Below, piece after piece: positions 7,167 to 15,330 of a stretch of DNA of 64,000 nucleotides. The DNA is from UBA5972 sp964567685 (GTDB lineage: Bacteria > Pseudomonadota > Alphaproteobacteria > Rhodobacterales > Rhodobacteraceae), in the NCBI GenBank assembly GCA_964567685.1, contig CAZMNO010000008.1, forward strand, positions 1 through 64,000, written 5' to 3'. A program made the position numbers and the translations under genes. The notes beneath the pieces are model-generated. The model was not told the origin of the DNA. It saw nothing but the letters and a program-made list of their open reading frames with translations, and made no database searches. Position 1 is the stretch's first letter. The number at the start of each line of letters is the position of its first letter.

Positions 7167-9284
7167 ATGACTGAAAATATGACGGAATTCGTAACCCTTG
7201 ATATTGAGGGCGAGATCGCAACGCTCACGATTAACAACCCCCCGGTGAATGCTCTTGGCCAGAAGGTGCGCGAAGGCCTTTCAAAGGGCATACAGGCAGC
7301 AGGCAAAAAGCCTGAAGTGCGTGCGGTGATCATCATCGCCGAAGGGCGCACCTTTCCAGCCGGTGCCGACATCACTGAATTTGGCAATCCACCGCTGCCG
7401 CCCATGTTGCCGGATGTCTGTCAGGTGATCGAAGATTGCCCGAAACCTGTCATCGCTGCCCTTCACGGCACAGCTCTTGGCGGAGGATTTGAAATTGCCC
7501 TGTCGGCACATTACCGCATTGCCCTTGAATCCGCGCGGGTCGGTCTGCCCGAGGTCAATCTCGGTATTCTGCCGGGGGCCAGTGGTACCCAGCGCGTCCC
7601 GCGCATTGCCGGGGCCGCCGCGTCGCTTGACCTGATGCTCACGGGCAAGCCCATAAGTGCGGTCAAAGCCAGGGAATCCGGCCTGCTGGATGAGTTGACC
7701 CAAGGTGATCTGCGCGTTGCCGCGACGGATTATACCCGGCGGTTGCTGGCAGAAGGGGCAGAGCGGCGACCGGCAAGCGAGCGGCGCGAAGGCTTTGCCG
7801 ACATGGCGGCTTATGAAGCGGAAATCGCGACGCGACGCAAGGCACTTGAAACGAAAGCCAAAGGCCAGCTTTCCCCGTTCCGGATCGTTGATCTGGTGGA
7901 AACCGCGGCCAAAATCCCCTTTGCCGAAGGGATGAAACAGGAACGAGCGGCGTTTATGGAGTGCCTTGCCTCGGATCAGTCCAAAGGCATGATTCATGCC
8001 TTTTTCGCCGAACGGCAAACCGCGAAGATACCAGAGGCCAAGCGCGCCGAACCACGCCCGCTTGAGCGTCTGGCGGTGATCGGCGGCGGTACGATGGGGG
8101 CTGGAATCGCGGTTGCTGTGCTCGATGCGGGCCTGCCGGTCGTGATGATCGAACGGGATGCGGAAAGCCTTGCCCGCGGGCGCGCCAATGTCGAAAAGAC
8201 CTATGACAGGAACGTTGCCAAGGGGCGGATCAGTGCAGCGCAGAAAGCGGCTATCATGGAGCGGTTCAGCGGCTCCATCGACTATGCGGCGCTGTCTGAC
8301 GTTGATCTGGTGATCGAGGCCGTGTTTGAGGAAATCGAGGTCAAGAAAGCGGTCTTTGCGGCGCTTGATCAGGCGATGAAGCCGGGGGCTATACTGGCCA
8401 CCAACACTTCTTACCTGAATATCGATGATCTTGCGGCAACGATCTCGCACCCACAGGACGTGATCGGGCTGCATTTCTTTTCGCCCGCTAACATTATGAA
8501 ATTGCTTGAAATAGTAGTTCCCGCCAAAGTGTCTGACGACGTCGTGGTCACAGGTTTTGCCCTAGCCAAACGCCTGCGCAAAATCCCCGTCCGCGCCGGT
8601 GTCTGCGACGGGTTTATCGGCAACCGGATGCTGGCGACCTATCGCAAGGCCGCAGATTACATGATGGAGGACGGGGCAAGCCCGTACGAGATTGACGTCG
8701 CCTTGCGGGAGTTCGGTTATCCGATGGGCCCCTATCAGGTCGCCGATCTGGCGGGTGGTGATATCGGCTGGGCGACCCGCAAGCGAAAAGCCCCGACGCG
8801 CGATCCCAAAGAGCGCTATGTCGAGATTGCCGATCGCATTTGTGAAAACGGCTGGTTCGGGCAGAAAACCCAACGCGGGTACTATCTTTATGAAAGCGGC
8901 GCGCGGGTTGGCACTGAAGATAAGGAAGTTCTGGCGATTATCGACGCTGAGCGCGCCAAGAAGAAGATCAAGCCGCGCGAATTTACGGTTGAGGAAATTC
9001 AGAATCGCTATCTTGCCGCGATGATCAACGAGGGCTGCAATATTCTGGCCGATGGCATTGCTCTCAGACCGCTCGATATCGATGTGACCCTGCTTTATGG
9101 CTATGGCTTCCCGCGCTGGCGCGGCGGGCCGATGAAATATGCCGATATGGTCGGGCTGGATGTAATCCTTGGCCGCATTCGCGATTATGCCAAGGAAGAC
9201 GCGCATTACTGGCAGGCCTCGCCATATCTGGAAGAGCTGGTCGCCTCAGGCCGCTGTTTTGATGACGTCAACAAGGGCAAATAG
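7167..9284 (+). CDS. bifunctional enoyl-CoA hydratase/3-hydroxyacyl-CoA dehydrogenase (FadJ/EHHADH type)
   Basis: A 705-residue multifunctional beta-oxidation enzyme. The N-terminal crotonase domain (about 1-190) has the oxyanion-hole sequence GTALGGGFEIALS and the catalytic-Glu segment LPEVNLGILPGASG. From about residue 300 the NAD-binding domain starts with GGGTMGAGIAVAVLDAG; the catalytic His is in GLHFFSPANIMK, and GFIGNRM lies in the C-terminal dehydrogenase part. It catalyses hydration of enoyl-CoA and oxidation to 3-ketoacyl-CoA. A partner thiolase would be expected next to it but is absent from the window. Confidence 0.93.
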   Translation: MTENMTEFVTLDIEGEIATLTINNPPVNALGQKVREGLSKGIQAAGKKPEVRAVIIIAEGRTFPAGADITEFGNPPLPPMLPDVCQVIEDCPKPVIAALHGTALGGGFEIALSAHYRIALESARVGLPEVNLGILPGASGTQRVPRIAGAAASLDLMLTGKPISAVKARESGLLDELTQGDLRVAATDYTRRLLAEGAERRPASERREGFADMAAYEAEIATRRKALETKAKGQLSPFRIVDLVETAAKIPFAEGMKQERAAFMECLASDQSKGMIHAFFAERQTAKIPEAKRAEPRPLERLAVIGGGTMGAGIAVAVLDAGLPVVMIERDAESLARGRANVEKTYDRNVAKGRISAAQKAAIMERFSGSIDYAALSDVDLVIEAVFEEIEVKKAVFAALDQAMKPGAILATNTSYLNIDDLAATISHPQDVIGLHFFSPANIMKLLEIVVPAKVSDDVVVTGFALAKRLRKIPVRAGVCDGFIGNRMLATYRKAADYMMEDGASPYEIDVALREFGYPMGPYQVADLAGGDIGWATRKRKAPTRDPKERYVEIADRICENGWFGQKTQRGYYLYESGARVGTEDKEVLAIIDAERAKKKIKPREFTVEEIQNRYLAAMINEGCNILADGIALRPLDIDVTLLYGYGFPRWRGGPMKYADMVGLDVILGRIRDYAKEDAHYWQASPYLEELVASGRCFDDVNKGK

Positions 9285-9299
9285 ACCGGGGGTTTTGCC

Positions 9300-10496
9300 G
9301 TGGATCTGACCTATTCACCGGAAGAACTGGCTTTTCAGGCCGAGGTGCGGGACTGGCTTGCATCGAGCCTAGCACCTGACCTTTCAGAAAAGGTGCGCAG
9401 AGGCCAGCGTTTGAACAAGGCTGATATGGAGGGCTGGCACGCCACCCTCAATGCCCGTGGCTGGCTGGCAAACCACTGGCCCATTGAATATGGCGGCACC
9501 GGCTGGAGCCCGGTTGAGCGGCATATTTTTGAAGAAGAATGCTGTGCCGCCTACGCCCCGCGTGTCGTGCCGTTTGGATTGTCGATGCTGGGGCCAGTTC
9601 TGATCAGATATGGATCAGAGGCCCAGAAAAAACACTGGCTGCCGCGCATTCTTGACGGGTCCGACTGGTGGTGCCAAGGCTATTCCGAACCCGGTGCAGG
9701 CTCTGATCTGGCGAGCCTCAGAATGAAGGCCGAGCGCGATGGGGATCACTATATCCTCAACGGGCAGAAAACCTGGACGACACTGGCCCAGTTCGCCAAC
9801 ATGATGTTCTGCCTTGTGCGCACGTCAGGCGAGGGAAAACCGCAAGCGGGCATTTCCTTTCTGCTGGTTGATATGAGCAGCCCCGGCATCGAGCTGCGCC
9901 CGATCCATCTTCTGGAAGGCACGCATGAGGTCAATGACGTTTTTTTCACCGATGTCCGCGTGCCGGTCGAAAACCTTGTGGGCGAGGAAAATCGGGGTTG
10001 GACCTATGCCAAGTATCTGCTGACCTATGAGCGCACCAATATCGCCGGGGTCGGGTTTTCCAACGTCGCTCTGAAGGAACTGAAAGCGATTGCCCGGGAT
10101 CAGAGGCGCGGGGGCAGGTCATTGTCGCAGGATCCATTGTTTGCAGCGCGACTGGCGCGGGTTGAGATTGAGCTTGAGAATATGAAAACCACCAATCTGC
10201 GCGTGGTTTCAGCGGCTGCCGGAGGTGGTGCGCCGGGGCCTGAAAGCTCCATGCTCAAAATCAAGGGAACCGAGATCCGGCAGGAGATCGACAGCCTCAA
10301 GCGCCGCGCATTGGGGGCATATGCGCAACCCTATCAAGCGGACGCGTTCGAGCCGGGATATAACGGCCCGTCAGCCGGCCCCGACTATGCGGCACCTGTG
10401 GCCAAGAACTATTTCAACAACCGCAAAATCTCGATTTTTGGTGGGTCCAACGAGATACAGAAAAACATCATAACCAAGATGATACTGGGGCTCTGA
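9300..10496 (+). CDS. acyl-CoA dehydrogenase, possible alpha-type subunit
   Basis: A 398-residue acyl-CoA dehydrogenase. The FAD-binding middle domain has QGYSEPGAGSDLAS, and a Glu in LLTYERTNIAG stands where related FadE proteins have the catalytic base. The C-terminal FGGSNEIQKNI is a strong family signature. The start is a GTG at 9300 preceded by GGGGG. Its stop overlaps the next dehydrogenase gene (TGATG). Adjacent unequal ACAD genes often encode the two chains of alpha2-beta2 enzymes acting on bulky CoA thioesters in steroid and related catabolism; that interpretation is inference. Confidence 0.9.
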   Translation: MDLTYSPEELAFQAEVRDWLASSLAPDLSEKVRRGQRLNKADMEGWHATLNARGWLANHWPIEYGGTGWSPVERHIFEEECCAAYAPRVVPFGLSMLGPVLIRYGSEAQKKHWLPRILDGSDWWCQGYSEPGAGSDLASLRMKAERDGDHYILNGQKTWTTLAQFANMMFCLVRTSGEGKPQAGISFLLVDMSSPGIELRPIHLLEGTHEVNDVFFTDVRVPVENLVGEENRGWTYAKYLLTYERTNIAGVGFSNVALKELKAIARDQRRGGRSLSQDPLFAARLARVEIELENMKTTNLRVVSAAAGGGAPGPESSMLKIKGTEIRQEIDSLKRRALGAYAQPYQADAFEPGYNGPSAGPDYAAPVAKNYFNNRKISIFGGSNEIQKNIITKMILGL

Positions 10497-11617
10497 TGGA
10501 TTTTACACCGACAGAAACCCGGCAAATGCTGGCCGACACGCTGGATCGCTGGCTCTTGCGGGACTATCCGCTTGAGGCACGTCTTGAAGCAGGCGCAAGC
10601 GAGCTTGGGTTTTCGCGCAAGAAGTGGCAGGATCTGGCCGAACTCGGTGTTATTGCTGCACTTTTTCCGGAAGATTGCGGTGGATTCGGCGGCAGCGGAT
10701 TTGATCTTAGCCTGGTATTCGAACATCTCGGGAAAGGGCTGGTGGTAGAGCCCTTGCTGGAAAGCGCGGTTCTTTTTGGTGGCGTCCTGATGGAATGCGG
10801 CGGACAGGAAGAGCGGGTTGCCCGGATTATCGCTGGTGACGAACTGGGGGTTCTGGCGCATTTTGAGGAAGGTGATGGGTTTGATGCCAGCGGGATTGGC
10901 ACGATTGCGATGAAAACTGCCGGAGGCTGGTCGCTGTCCGGTCAGAAAGCCGTCGTGCGCAATGCGGCAAGCGCTGATTGTCTGGTGGTGTCGGCACAAG
11001 GTGACGAAGGCCTATCGCTGTTCCTGATGCCCGCGGACTGCCCAGGCCTGAGCCTGCAAAGCTATCCGACAATAGATGGCGGGCAGGCGGCCGAGGTCTT
11101 GCTCAGGGATGTCACTCTGCCGAACGAGGCCCTGCTGGGCGAGGTGGGGCAGGCGGAAAAGATGCTCACACCGGTTCTCGGGCGCGCGTTGTTGTGCCTG
11201 TCGGCCGAGGCTTTGGGTCTGATGGGGGCTATCCGGGATATGACAATTGAATTTCTGCGCACGCGGCAGCAATTCGGCCAGCCGATAGGCCGGTTTCAGG
11301 CGCTCCAGCATCGCATGGCGGAAATGCTCTTGGAAATCGAAGGGGCGAAATCGGCGGTGATCAATGCCGCGGCGGCTGTCGATCAGCCCGGTATGCCGCG
11401 CGAACGAGGGCTTTCCGCTGCAAAGTTCACAATTGGCCGTGTCGGTACGCTGGTGGCTGAGGAGGCTATTCAGCTGCATGGCGGTATCGGTATGACCTGG
11501 GAATATCCCCTTGGGCATTTTGCCAAGCGGCTGGTGATGATCGATCACCAGCTTGGTGATGAAGACGAGCATCTCAGCCGCTATATCCGGCTGGGCGAGG
11601 AGGCAGAAATTGGCTGA
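10496..11617 (+). CDS. acyl-CoA dehydrogenase, possible beta-type subunit
   Basis: A 373-residue acyl-CoA dehydrogenase with a more divergent middle domain than its upstream neighbour. The C-terminal part has FLRTRQQFGQPIGRFQALQH and ends with IQLHGGIGMTWEYPLGHFAKR, both classical family elements. It starts on the stop codon of the preceding ACAD, so equimolar, coupled synthesis is likely. The region expected to carry the catalytic Glu reads LSAEALGLM, so the base is uncertain. It may be the FAD-stabilising partner in a heteromer or an independent enzyme. Confidence 0.88.
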   Translation: MDFTPTETRQMLADTLDRWLLRDYPLEARLEAGASELGFSRKKWQDLAELGVIAALFPEDCGGFGGSGFDLSLVFEHLGKGLVVEPLLESAVLFGGVLMECGGQEERVARIIAGDELGVLAHFEEGDGFDASGIGTIAMKTAGGWSLSGQKAVVRNAASADCLVVSAQGDEGLSLFLMPADCPGLSLQSYPTIDGGQAAEVLLRDVTLPNEALLGEVGQAEKMLTPVLGRALLCLSAEALGLMGAIRDMTIEFLRTRQQFGQPIGRFQALQHRMAEMLLEIEGAKSAVINAAAAVDQPGMPRERGLSAAKFTIGRVGTLVAEEAIQLHGGIGMTWEYPLGHFAKRLVMIDHQLGDEDEHLSRYIRLGEEAEIG

Positions 11618-12401
11618 AGCAGCGATAATCGAGCGGGATGGCCCGGTTCTGAAGATCATCAACAACAATCCTGAACGGCGCAACGCATTGCGGTTTGAAT
11701 ACCTGGAGGCGCTGGTTAAGGCTCTGAAAGACGCCGCTGACGATACCTCGATTGCGGCTGTTGTTTTGTCAGGTGCCGGGGGTTTTTTCTCGGCGGGCGG
11801 GGATCTCAACATCCTGATCAAACGCCGGGAAATGGATGTTGCCAAGCGGATCGAGGCGATCGGCATCCTGCATGGGGCAATACTGGCCATTCGCGATTGC
11901 CCAAAGCCGGTGATTGCAGCCATCGAAGGCGGGGCAGCAGGTGCCGGTGCGCCCCTGGCGCTGGCTTGCGATCTGGTGGTGGCAGCACGAGACGCTTATT
12001 TCGCCCTGTCCTATCTGCGTGTCGGGCTGACGCCGGATGGTGGCTCAACCGCCTTTCTGTCAGAACTCGCACCGCGGCAGCTGGTGAACGAGATCGTGAT
12101 GTTTGGCGACAGGATCCCGGTTGAACGACTTGAAGCAATGGGGACTGTCAACCGACTGACCGAGCCCGGCGAAGCCGAAGCGGTTGCCGGGGAACTTGCG
12201 GCGCGGCTTTACAATCGTGGGCCAAAGGCGCTGGCCGCGGCCAAACGCCTTGTGCGGGCAGCGCGCGGGAATGATCTGGCGACGCAGCTTGATCTGGAGG
12301 CAGTTGCGATGGCGCAGGCGCAAGGTGGCGAGGAAGCGGCGGAGGGGATTTCTTCGTTTTTGGAAAAGCGCCCAGCTGATTTCGGGAAATTTCGCGACTG
12401 A
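11610..12401 (+). CDS. enoyl-CoA hydratase/isomerase family protein
   Basis: A 263-residue crotonase-fold protein, with IEGGAAGAGAPLALACDLVVAA forming the oxyanion hole and SYLRVGLTPDGGS at the second catalytic position. The latter has Asp where hydratases usually have Glu, so an isomerase or other crotonase chemistry is possible. The TTG at 11610 is preferred as start because GAGGAGG precedes it at good spacing. An ATG at 11553 in the same frame would overlap the upstream gene by 65 nt. It ends the acyl-CoA module. Confidence 0.85.
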   Translation: MAEAAIIERDGPVLKIINNNPERRNALRFEYLEALVKALKDAADDTSIAAVVLSGAGGFFSAGGDLNILIKRREMDVAKRIEAIGILHGAILAIRDCPKPVIAAIEGGAAGAGAPLALACDLVVAARDAYFALSYLRVGLTPDGGSTAFLSELAPRQLVNEIVMFGDRIPVERLEAMGTVNRLTEPGEAEAVAGELAARLYNRGPKALAAAKRLVRAARGNDLATQLDLEAVAMAQAQGGEEAAEGISSFLEKRPADFGKFRD

Positions 12402-12440
12402 GCGGGGCCTAAAGACAGGTCCGGGTGGTTTTTTACATGT

Positions 12441-12470
12441 TCGGAGCCTCCGGCGGGAGTATTTGGCAAA
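12441..12470. repeat. dispersed intergenic element, CTCC-GGCG-GGAG hairpin plus GAGTATTTGGCAAA
   Basis: CTCC (12448-12451) and GGAG (12456-12459) form a small hairpin followed by GAGTATTTGGCAAA. The reverse complement, with an AAATACTC core followed by a GCC-CCGGA block, matches the element at 44407-44440, and AATACTC recurs at 46407-46481. From memory, similar motifs occur in many Rhodobacteraceae intergenic regions. A possible weak terminator stem followed by six T lies just before it (12405-12434). Confidence 0.5.
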
Positions 12471-12571
12471 CAATGATGTTGGCGGGCAGGTTTTTTGGAA
12501 ATCGTGCTTGTATTTGCCGGAGTTGAGACCGAGATTTATCGGATCGCGAGTCTGTTAAAACGGAGAATCTT

Positions 12572-13504
12572 ATGCGGCCAAGCGCGTTTTCCAATCCGGG
12601 GCGGTTTTACCGGGGCAATCTGCACACACACTCAACGCTCTCCGATGGGCGGCTTGAGGTTGCCGAGGTCTGTCGGCGTTACAAGGCCGAAGGCTATGAT
12701 TTTCTGGCTCTGACCGATCATTTTGTCGGGCCGTTTGATTATCCGATCACGGATACGCGGCCCTATCGGGATGATGCGTTTACCACACTGATCGGGGCGG
12801 AGCTTCATACCGGGGCGATGGATAATGGTGAGCTTTGGCATATTGTGGCCATCGGTCTGCCGTTTGATTTTGCCCCGACGAACTCACCGGAATTTCACCC
12901 GATCGAGGGGCAGGAAAGCGGGCCTGAGGTGGCGGCACGTGCAGTCGAGGCCGGGGCCTTCGTCGCCATCGCCCACCCGGAATGGTCGGGGCTGAGCGAG
13001 AACGACATGCGCTCGATCAGCACAGCACATGCGGTTGAGGTTTATAACCACGGTTGCGAGGTGGAATGTGATCGCGGGCGCGGGTTGCATTCGGCTGATC
13101 TGCTGGCGCGGGCCGGAAAAGAGGTGAGTTTCATTGCCACGGATGATGCGCATTTCGCCCATGGAAATCTGGATGCCTTTGGTGGCTGGACCATGGTCAA
13201 GGCTGAGGAGAACACGCCAGAAGCCTTGCTTGCGGCGCTGAAGAGCGGGGCAAGCTATGCCTCCACCGGGCCAGATTTCGTCGATATCGAATATGATCGG
13301 GATTACGTGCATGTCAGGTGCAGCGAGGTTTCAGCGATCATCCTGCAAGGGCAGGGTGCGTCGACCGAAGCTGAGATCGGGGAAGGGTTGACGGAGGCGC
13401 GCCTCAAGCTCAATCGGCAAACGGCAAGCCCTTGGATTCGCATCACTTTAATCGATGATAAGGGCCGGAAAGCCTGGTCGAATCCGATCTGGAAGCAGGC
13501 TTAG
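12572..13504 (+). CDS. PHP-domain metallohydrolase, CehA/McbA-like
   Basis: A 310-residue protein whose N-terminus carries GNLHTHSTLSDG and LALTDH, the first metal-binding motifs of the PHP phosphoesterase fold. Further metal ligands are in AHPEW and in TDDAHF near residue 190. The CehA/McbA subgroup contains hydrolases of carbamates and phosphoesters, but the substrate cannot be predicted from sequence. No signal peptide is visible, so it is probably cytoplasmic. CGGAG precedes the ATG. The gene is convergent with xthA, the stop codons lying almost side by side. Confidence 0.82.
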   Translation: MRPSAFSNPGRFYRGNLHTHSTLSDGRLEVAEVCRRYKAEGYDFLALTDHFVGPFDYPITDTRPYRDDAFTTLIGAELHTGAMDNGELWHIVAIGLPFDFAPTNSPEFHPIEGQESGPEVAARAVEAGAFVAIAHPEWSGLSENDMRSISTAHAVEVYNHGCEVECDRGRGLHSADLLARAGKEVSFIATDDAHFAHGNLDAFGGWTMVKAEENTPEALLAALKSGASYASTGPDFVDIEYDRDYVHVRCSEVSAIILQGQGASTEAEIGEGLTEARLKLNRQTASPWIRITLIDDKGRKAWSNPIWKQA

Positions 13505-13505
13505 G

Positions 13506-14285
13506 TCAGGCGGCAAGATCGACCCAGATCGGCACGTGATCTGACGGGCGTTCGCGGCCGCGCATGTGGCGGTCGATCTGGCAATCATTGAGCAGATCAG
13601 CCGCTTGCGGGCTGAGCAGGAAGTGGTCGATGCGAATGCCGTCATTGCGGTTCCACGCACCGCGTTGAAAATCCCAAAACGTGTAGTTGAGCGGGGCCCC
13701 GTCGCGCGCCCGGAAGGCATCGGTGAAGCCGAGATTGAGAATGCGCTGATAGGCGGCTCGGCTTTCAGGCAGAAAGAGCGCATCCTCGCGCCATTTATCC
13801 GGGTTATGGGCGTCTTCGGCTTGCGGGATGATGTTGTAATCACCTGCCATCAGGAAAGGTTCTTCGCTTGCCAGCAGGGTCTCGGCGCGGGCTTTCAGAC
13901 GCTCCATCCAGTTGATTTTATAGTCATATTTCGGCCCTGGCACCGGGTTGCCATTGGGCAGGTAAAGACCGCAGACCCGGACCGGAGTTGCGCCCATAAC
14001 GGTCGCTTCGATCCAGCGCGCCTGTTCGTCAGCCTCATCACCAGGAAGGCCGCGGGTTACGTCTTCCAGCGGCAGTTTTGATAGGATGGCGACCCCGTTG
14101 AAGCTTTTCTGGCCGTGGGTTTCAACGGTAAATCCGAGGTCTTCAAAGAGTTCGCGGGGAAAGTTTTCGTCAACCGATTTGATCTCCTGCAGGAGTGCCA
14201 CATCGACCTCGGATTCCGGCAACCATTCCAGCAGTCGGTCAAGGCGCGCCTTGATGCCGTTGATGTTGAATGAGGCGATTTTCAT
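13506..14285 (-). CDS. xthA: exodeoxyribonuclease III
   Basis: A 259-residue member of the EEP family that removes nucleotides from 3' ends and incises abasic sites. Visible motifs: the start MKIASFNING, LLQEIK with the metal-binding Glu, GDYNIIP with the catalytic Asp/Asn, and the C-terminal RIDHFLLS plus RPSDHVPIW with the catalytic His. The frame is open for 19 codons upstream, but MKIASFNING is the family N-terminus and GGAG precedes it. A GAAC-N7-GAAC direct repeat 66-80 nt upstream is a probable LexA site, suggesting SOS control. Confidence 0.95.
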   Translation of the reverse strand: MKIASFNINGIKARLDRLLEWLPESEVDVALLQEIKSVDENFPRELFEDLGFTVETHGQKSFNGVAILSKLPLEDVTRGLPGDEADEQARWIEATVMGATPVRVCGLYLPNGNPVPGPKYDYKINWMERLKARAETLLASEEPFLMAGDYNIIPQAEDAHNPDKWREDALFLPESRAAYQRILNLGFTDAFRARDGAPLNYTFWDFQRGAWNRNDGIRIDHFLLSPQAADLLNDCQIDRHMRGRERPSDHVPIWVDLAA

Positions 14286-14350
14286 TGGTGGAACTCCGGG
14301 CCGGTCTGTTGCCCAGTATCCGCAGAAAACCGGCATACACAACCCGTACA

Positions 14351-14365
14351 GAACCTGTACAGAAC
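14351..14365 (-). promoter_or_regulatory. probable LexA (SOS) box upstream of xthA
   Basis: GAAC-CTGTACA-GAAC on the plus strand reads GTTC-N7-GTTC on the minus strand, the LexA recognition sequence established for Rhodobacter and other Alphaproteobacteria. A third degenerate half-site, CAAC, sits with the same 7-nt spacing at 14340-14343. The site lies only upstream of xthA; the gene on the other side ends before it. Confidence 0.65.
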
Positions 14366-14396
14366 CTGTACATACGATTGTGCCCGGGAACGACGC

Positions 14397-14837
14397 TCAA
14401 TCTATGCCGTTTGCAAGCTGAACTTCACGGATATAGATGATGATATTCTTCACATCGCCCTCGGTCAGGCCGGTGACCGGCGCCATATCCCCAAAGGGCC
14501 AGTGATGGGCGCGCACACCATTTTGCACGGCGAGGAAGAAGGACATGTCGCCGTGATGCGAAGGCTCGTAGATCTTGTGGATCAGGGGCGGGCCTTTGCC
14601 CTCGTTCCCGGCGGCGTTGACACCGTGGCAGGCGGCGCAAATGGCGTTAAAGGCCGTTTCACCGATTTTCGCGGCGGCTGACAGGGTGGGAACATTGACG
14701 GTGACAATCGGCCTCGCATCGCCTTTGGAGGGTGTTTCGGCTTCAGCAACCGTGGCAGGCGACTTGTCAAAATAGAGATAGGCGGCGATTGCGGCCAGCA
14801 ACAAGACGATGACGGTCAGAATTCGGTTCAGTGACAT
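14397..14837 (-). CDS. membrane-anchored c-type cytochrome
   Basis: A 146-residue protein with an uncleaved-looking N-terminal membrane anchor (about 5-22), a low-complexity linker, and one haem attachment site CAACH (67-71) followed by GVNAAGNEGKGPPL, typical of class I cytochrome c. The Met in FGDMAPVTGL is the likely second axial ligand. It should face the periplasm and carry electrons. The frame is open upstream for 20 codons, but the ATG at 14837 begins with a normal signal anchor and is preceded by a purine-rich GGGGATCC. The electron partner is unknown. Confidence 0.85.
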   Translation of the reverse strand: MSLNRILTVIVLLLAAIAAYLYFDKSPATVAEAETPSKGDARPIVTVNVPTLSAAAKIGETAFNAICAACHGVNAAGNEGKGPPLIHKIYEPSHHGDMSFFLAVQNGVRAHHWPFGDMAPVTGLTEGDVKNIIIYIREVQLANGID

Positions 14838-14917
14838 AGGATCCCCGGTGTTGTCGGTTTGGGGCCTTTCTGGGAGTTCCCGTTGGGGGAAGGTCAAGCA
14901 GAAATCAGCGCTTGCCT

Positions 14918-15250
14918 CTACATCGAGAAGCTCACACCGCAGCCGCAGGAACTGGTGGCGTTCGGGTTGTCCACAACAAAGCGGGCACCGATCAGTTCTT
15001 CGGAGAAATCGATCGTGGCACCTTGCAGGAATGGCAGGGAAACCGAATCAACCAGCACCTTTTGCCCGTCCTTTTCCAGGACCAGATCGTCTGCTGCGGG
15101 ATCATCAAGCTTGATCTCGTACTGAAACCCCGAACAGCCGCCACCTTCAACAGCGACGCGCAGGGCCTGTGCTGATTCTTCGTTGCTGTTAATGGCCGCA
15201 AGCTGGGCAAATGCGCGGTCGGTTACCTTGGGTGGCAGGGAAAGGTCCAT
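14918..15250 (-). CDS. erpA: A-type iron-sulfur cluster insertion protein (ErpA/IscA family)
   Basis: A 110-residue HesB-family carrier that hands Fe-S clusters to apo-proteins. The three ligand cysteines are Cys39 (GGGCSGFQY) and Cys102/Cys104 (SSCGCG). The ATG at 15250 gives a normal-length protein; a TTG at 15316 in the same frame would add 22 poorly conserved residues and nearly reach the divergent dgt gene. There is no suf or isc cluster next to it, which favours an ErpA-like stand-alone assignment. Distinguishing ErpA from SufA or IscA by eye is uncertain. Confidence 0.88.
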   Translation of the reverse strand: MDLSLPPKVTDRAFAQLAAINSNEESAQALRVAVEGGGCSGFQYEIKLDDPAADDLVLEKDGQKVLVDSVSLPFLQGATIDFSEELIGARFVVDNPNATSSCGCGVSFSM

Positions 15251-15330
15251 CTGTTCGGCGGCTTTTTTCTGTTCTACACTACGCGCCAATATAAGCGCGA
15301 CAACGCGCGGGGACAAGATTAGGGCACATC

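Noticed and set aside
7281..8474. Antisense open frame across the FadJ-like gene
   Set aside because: Shadow frame; the sense strand encodes a complete enzyme with all motifs.
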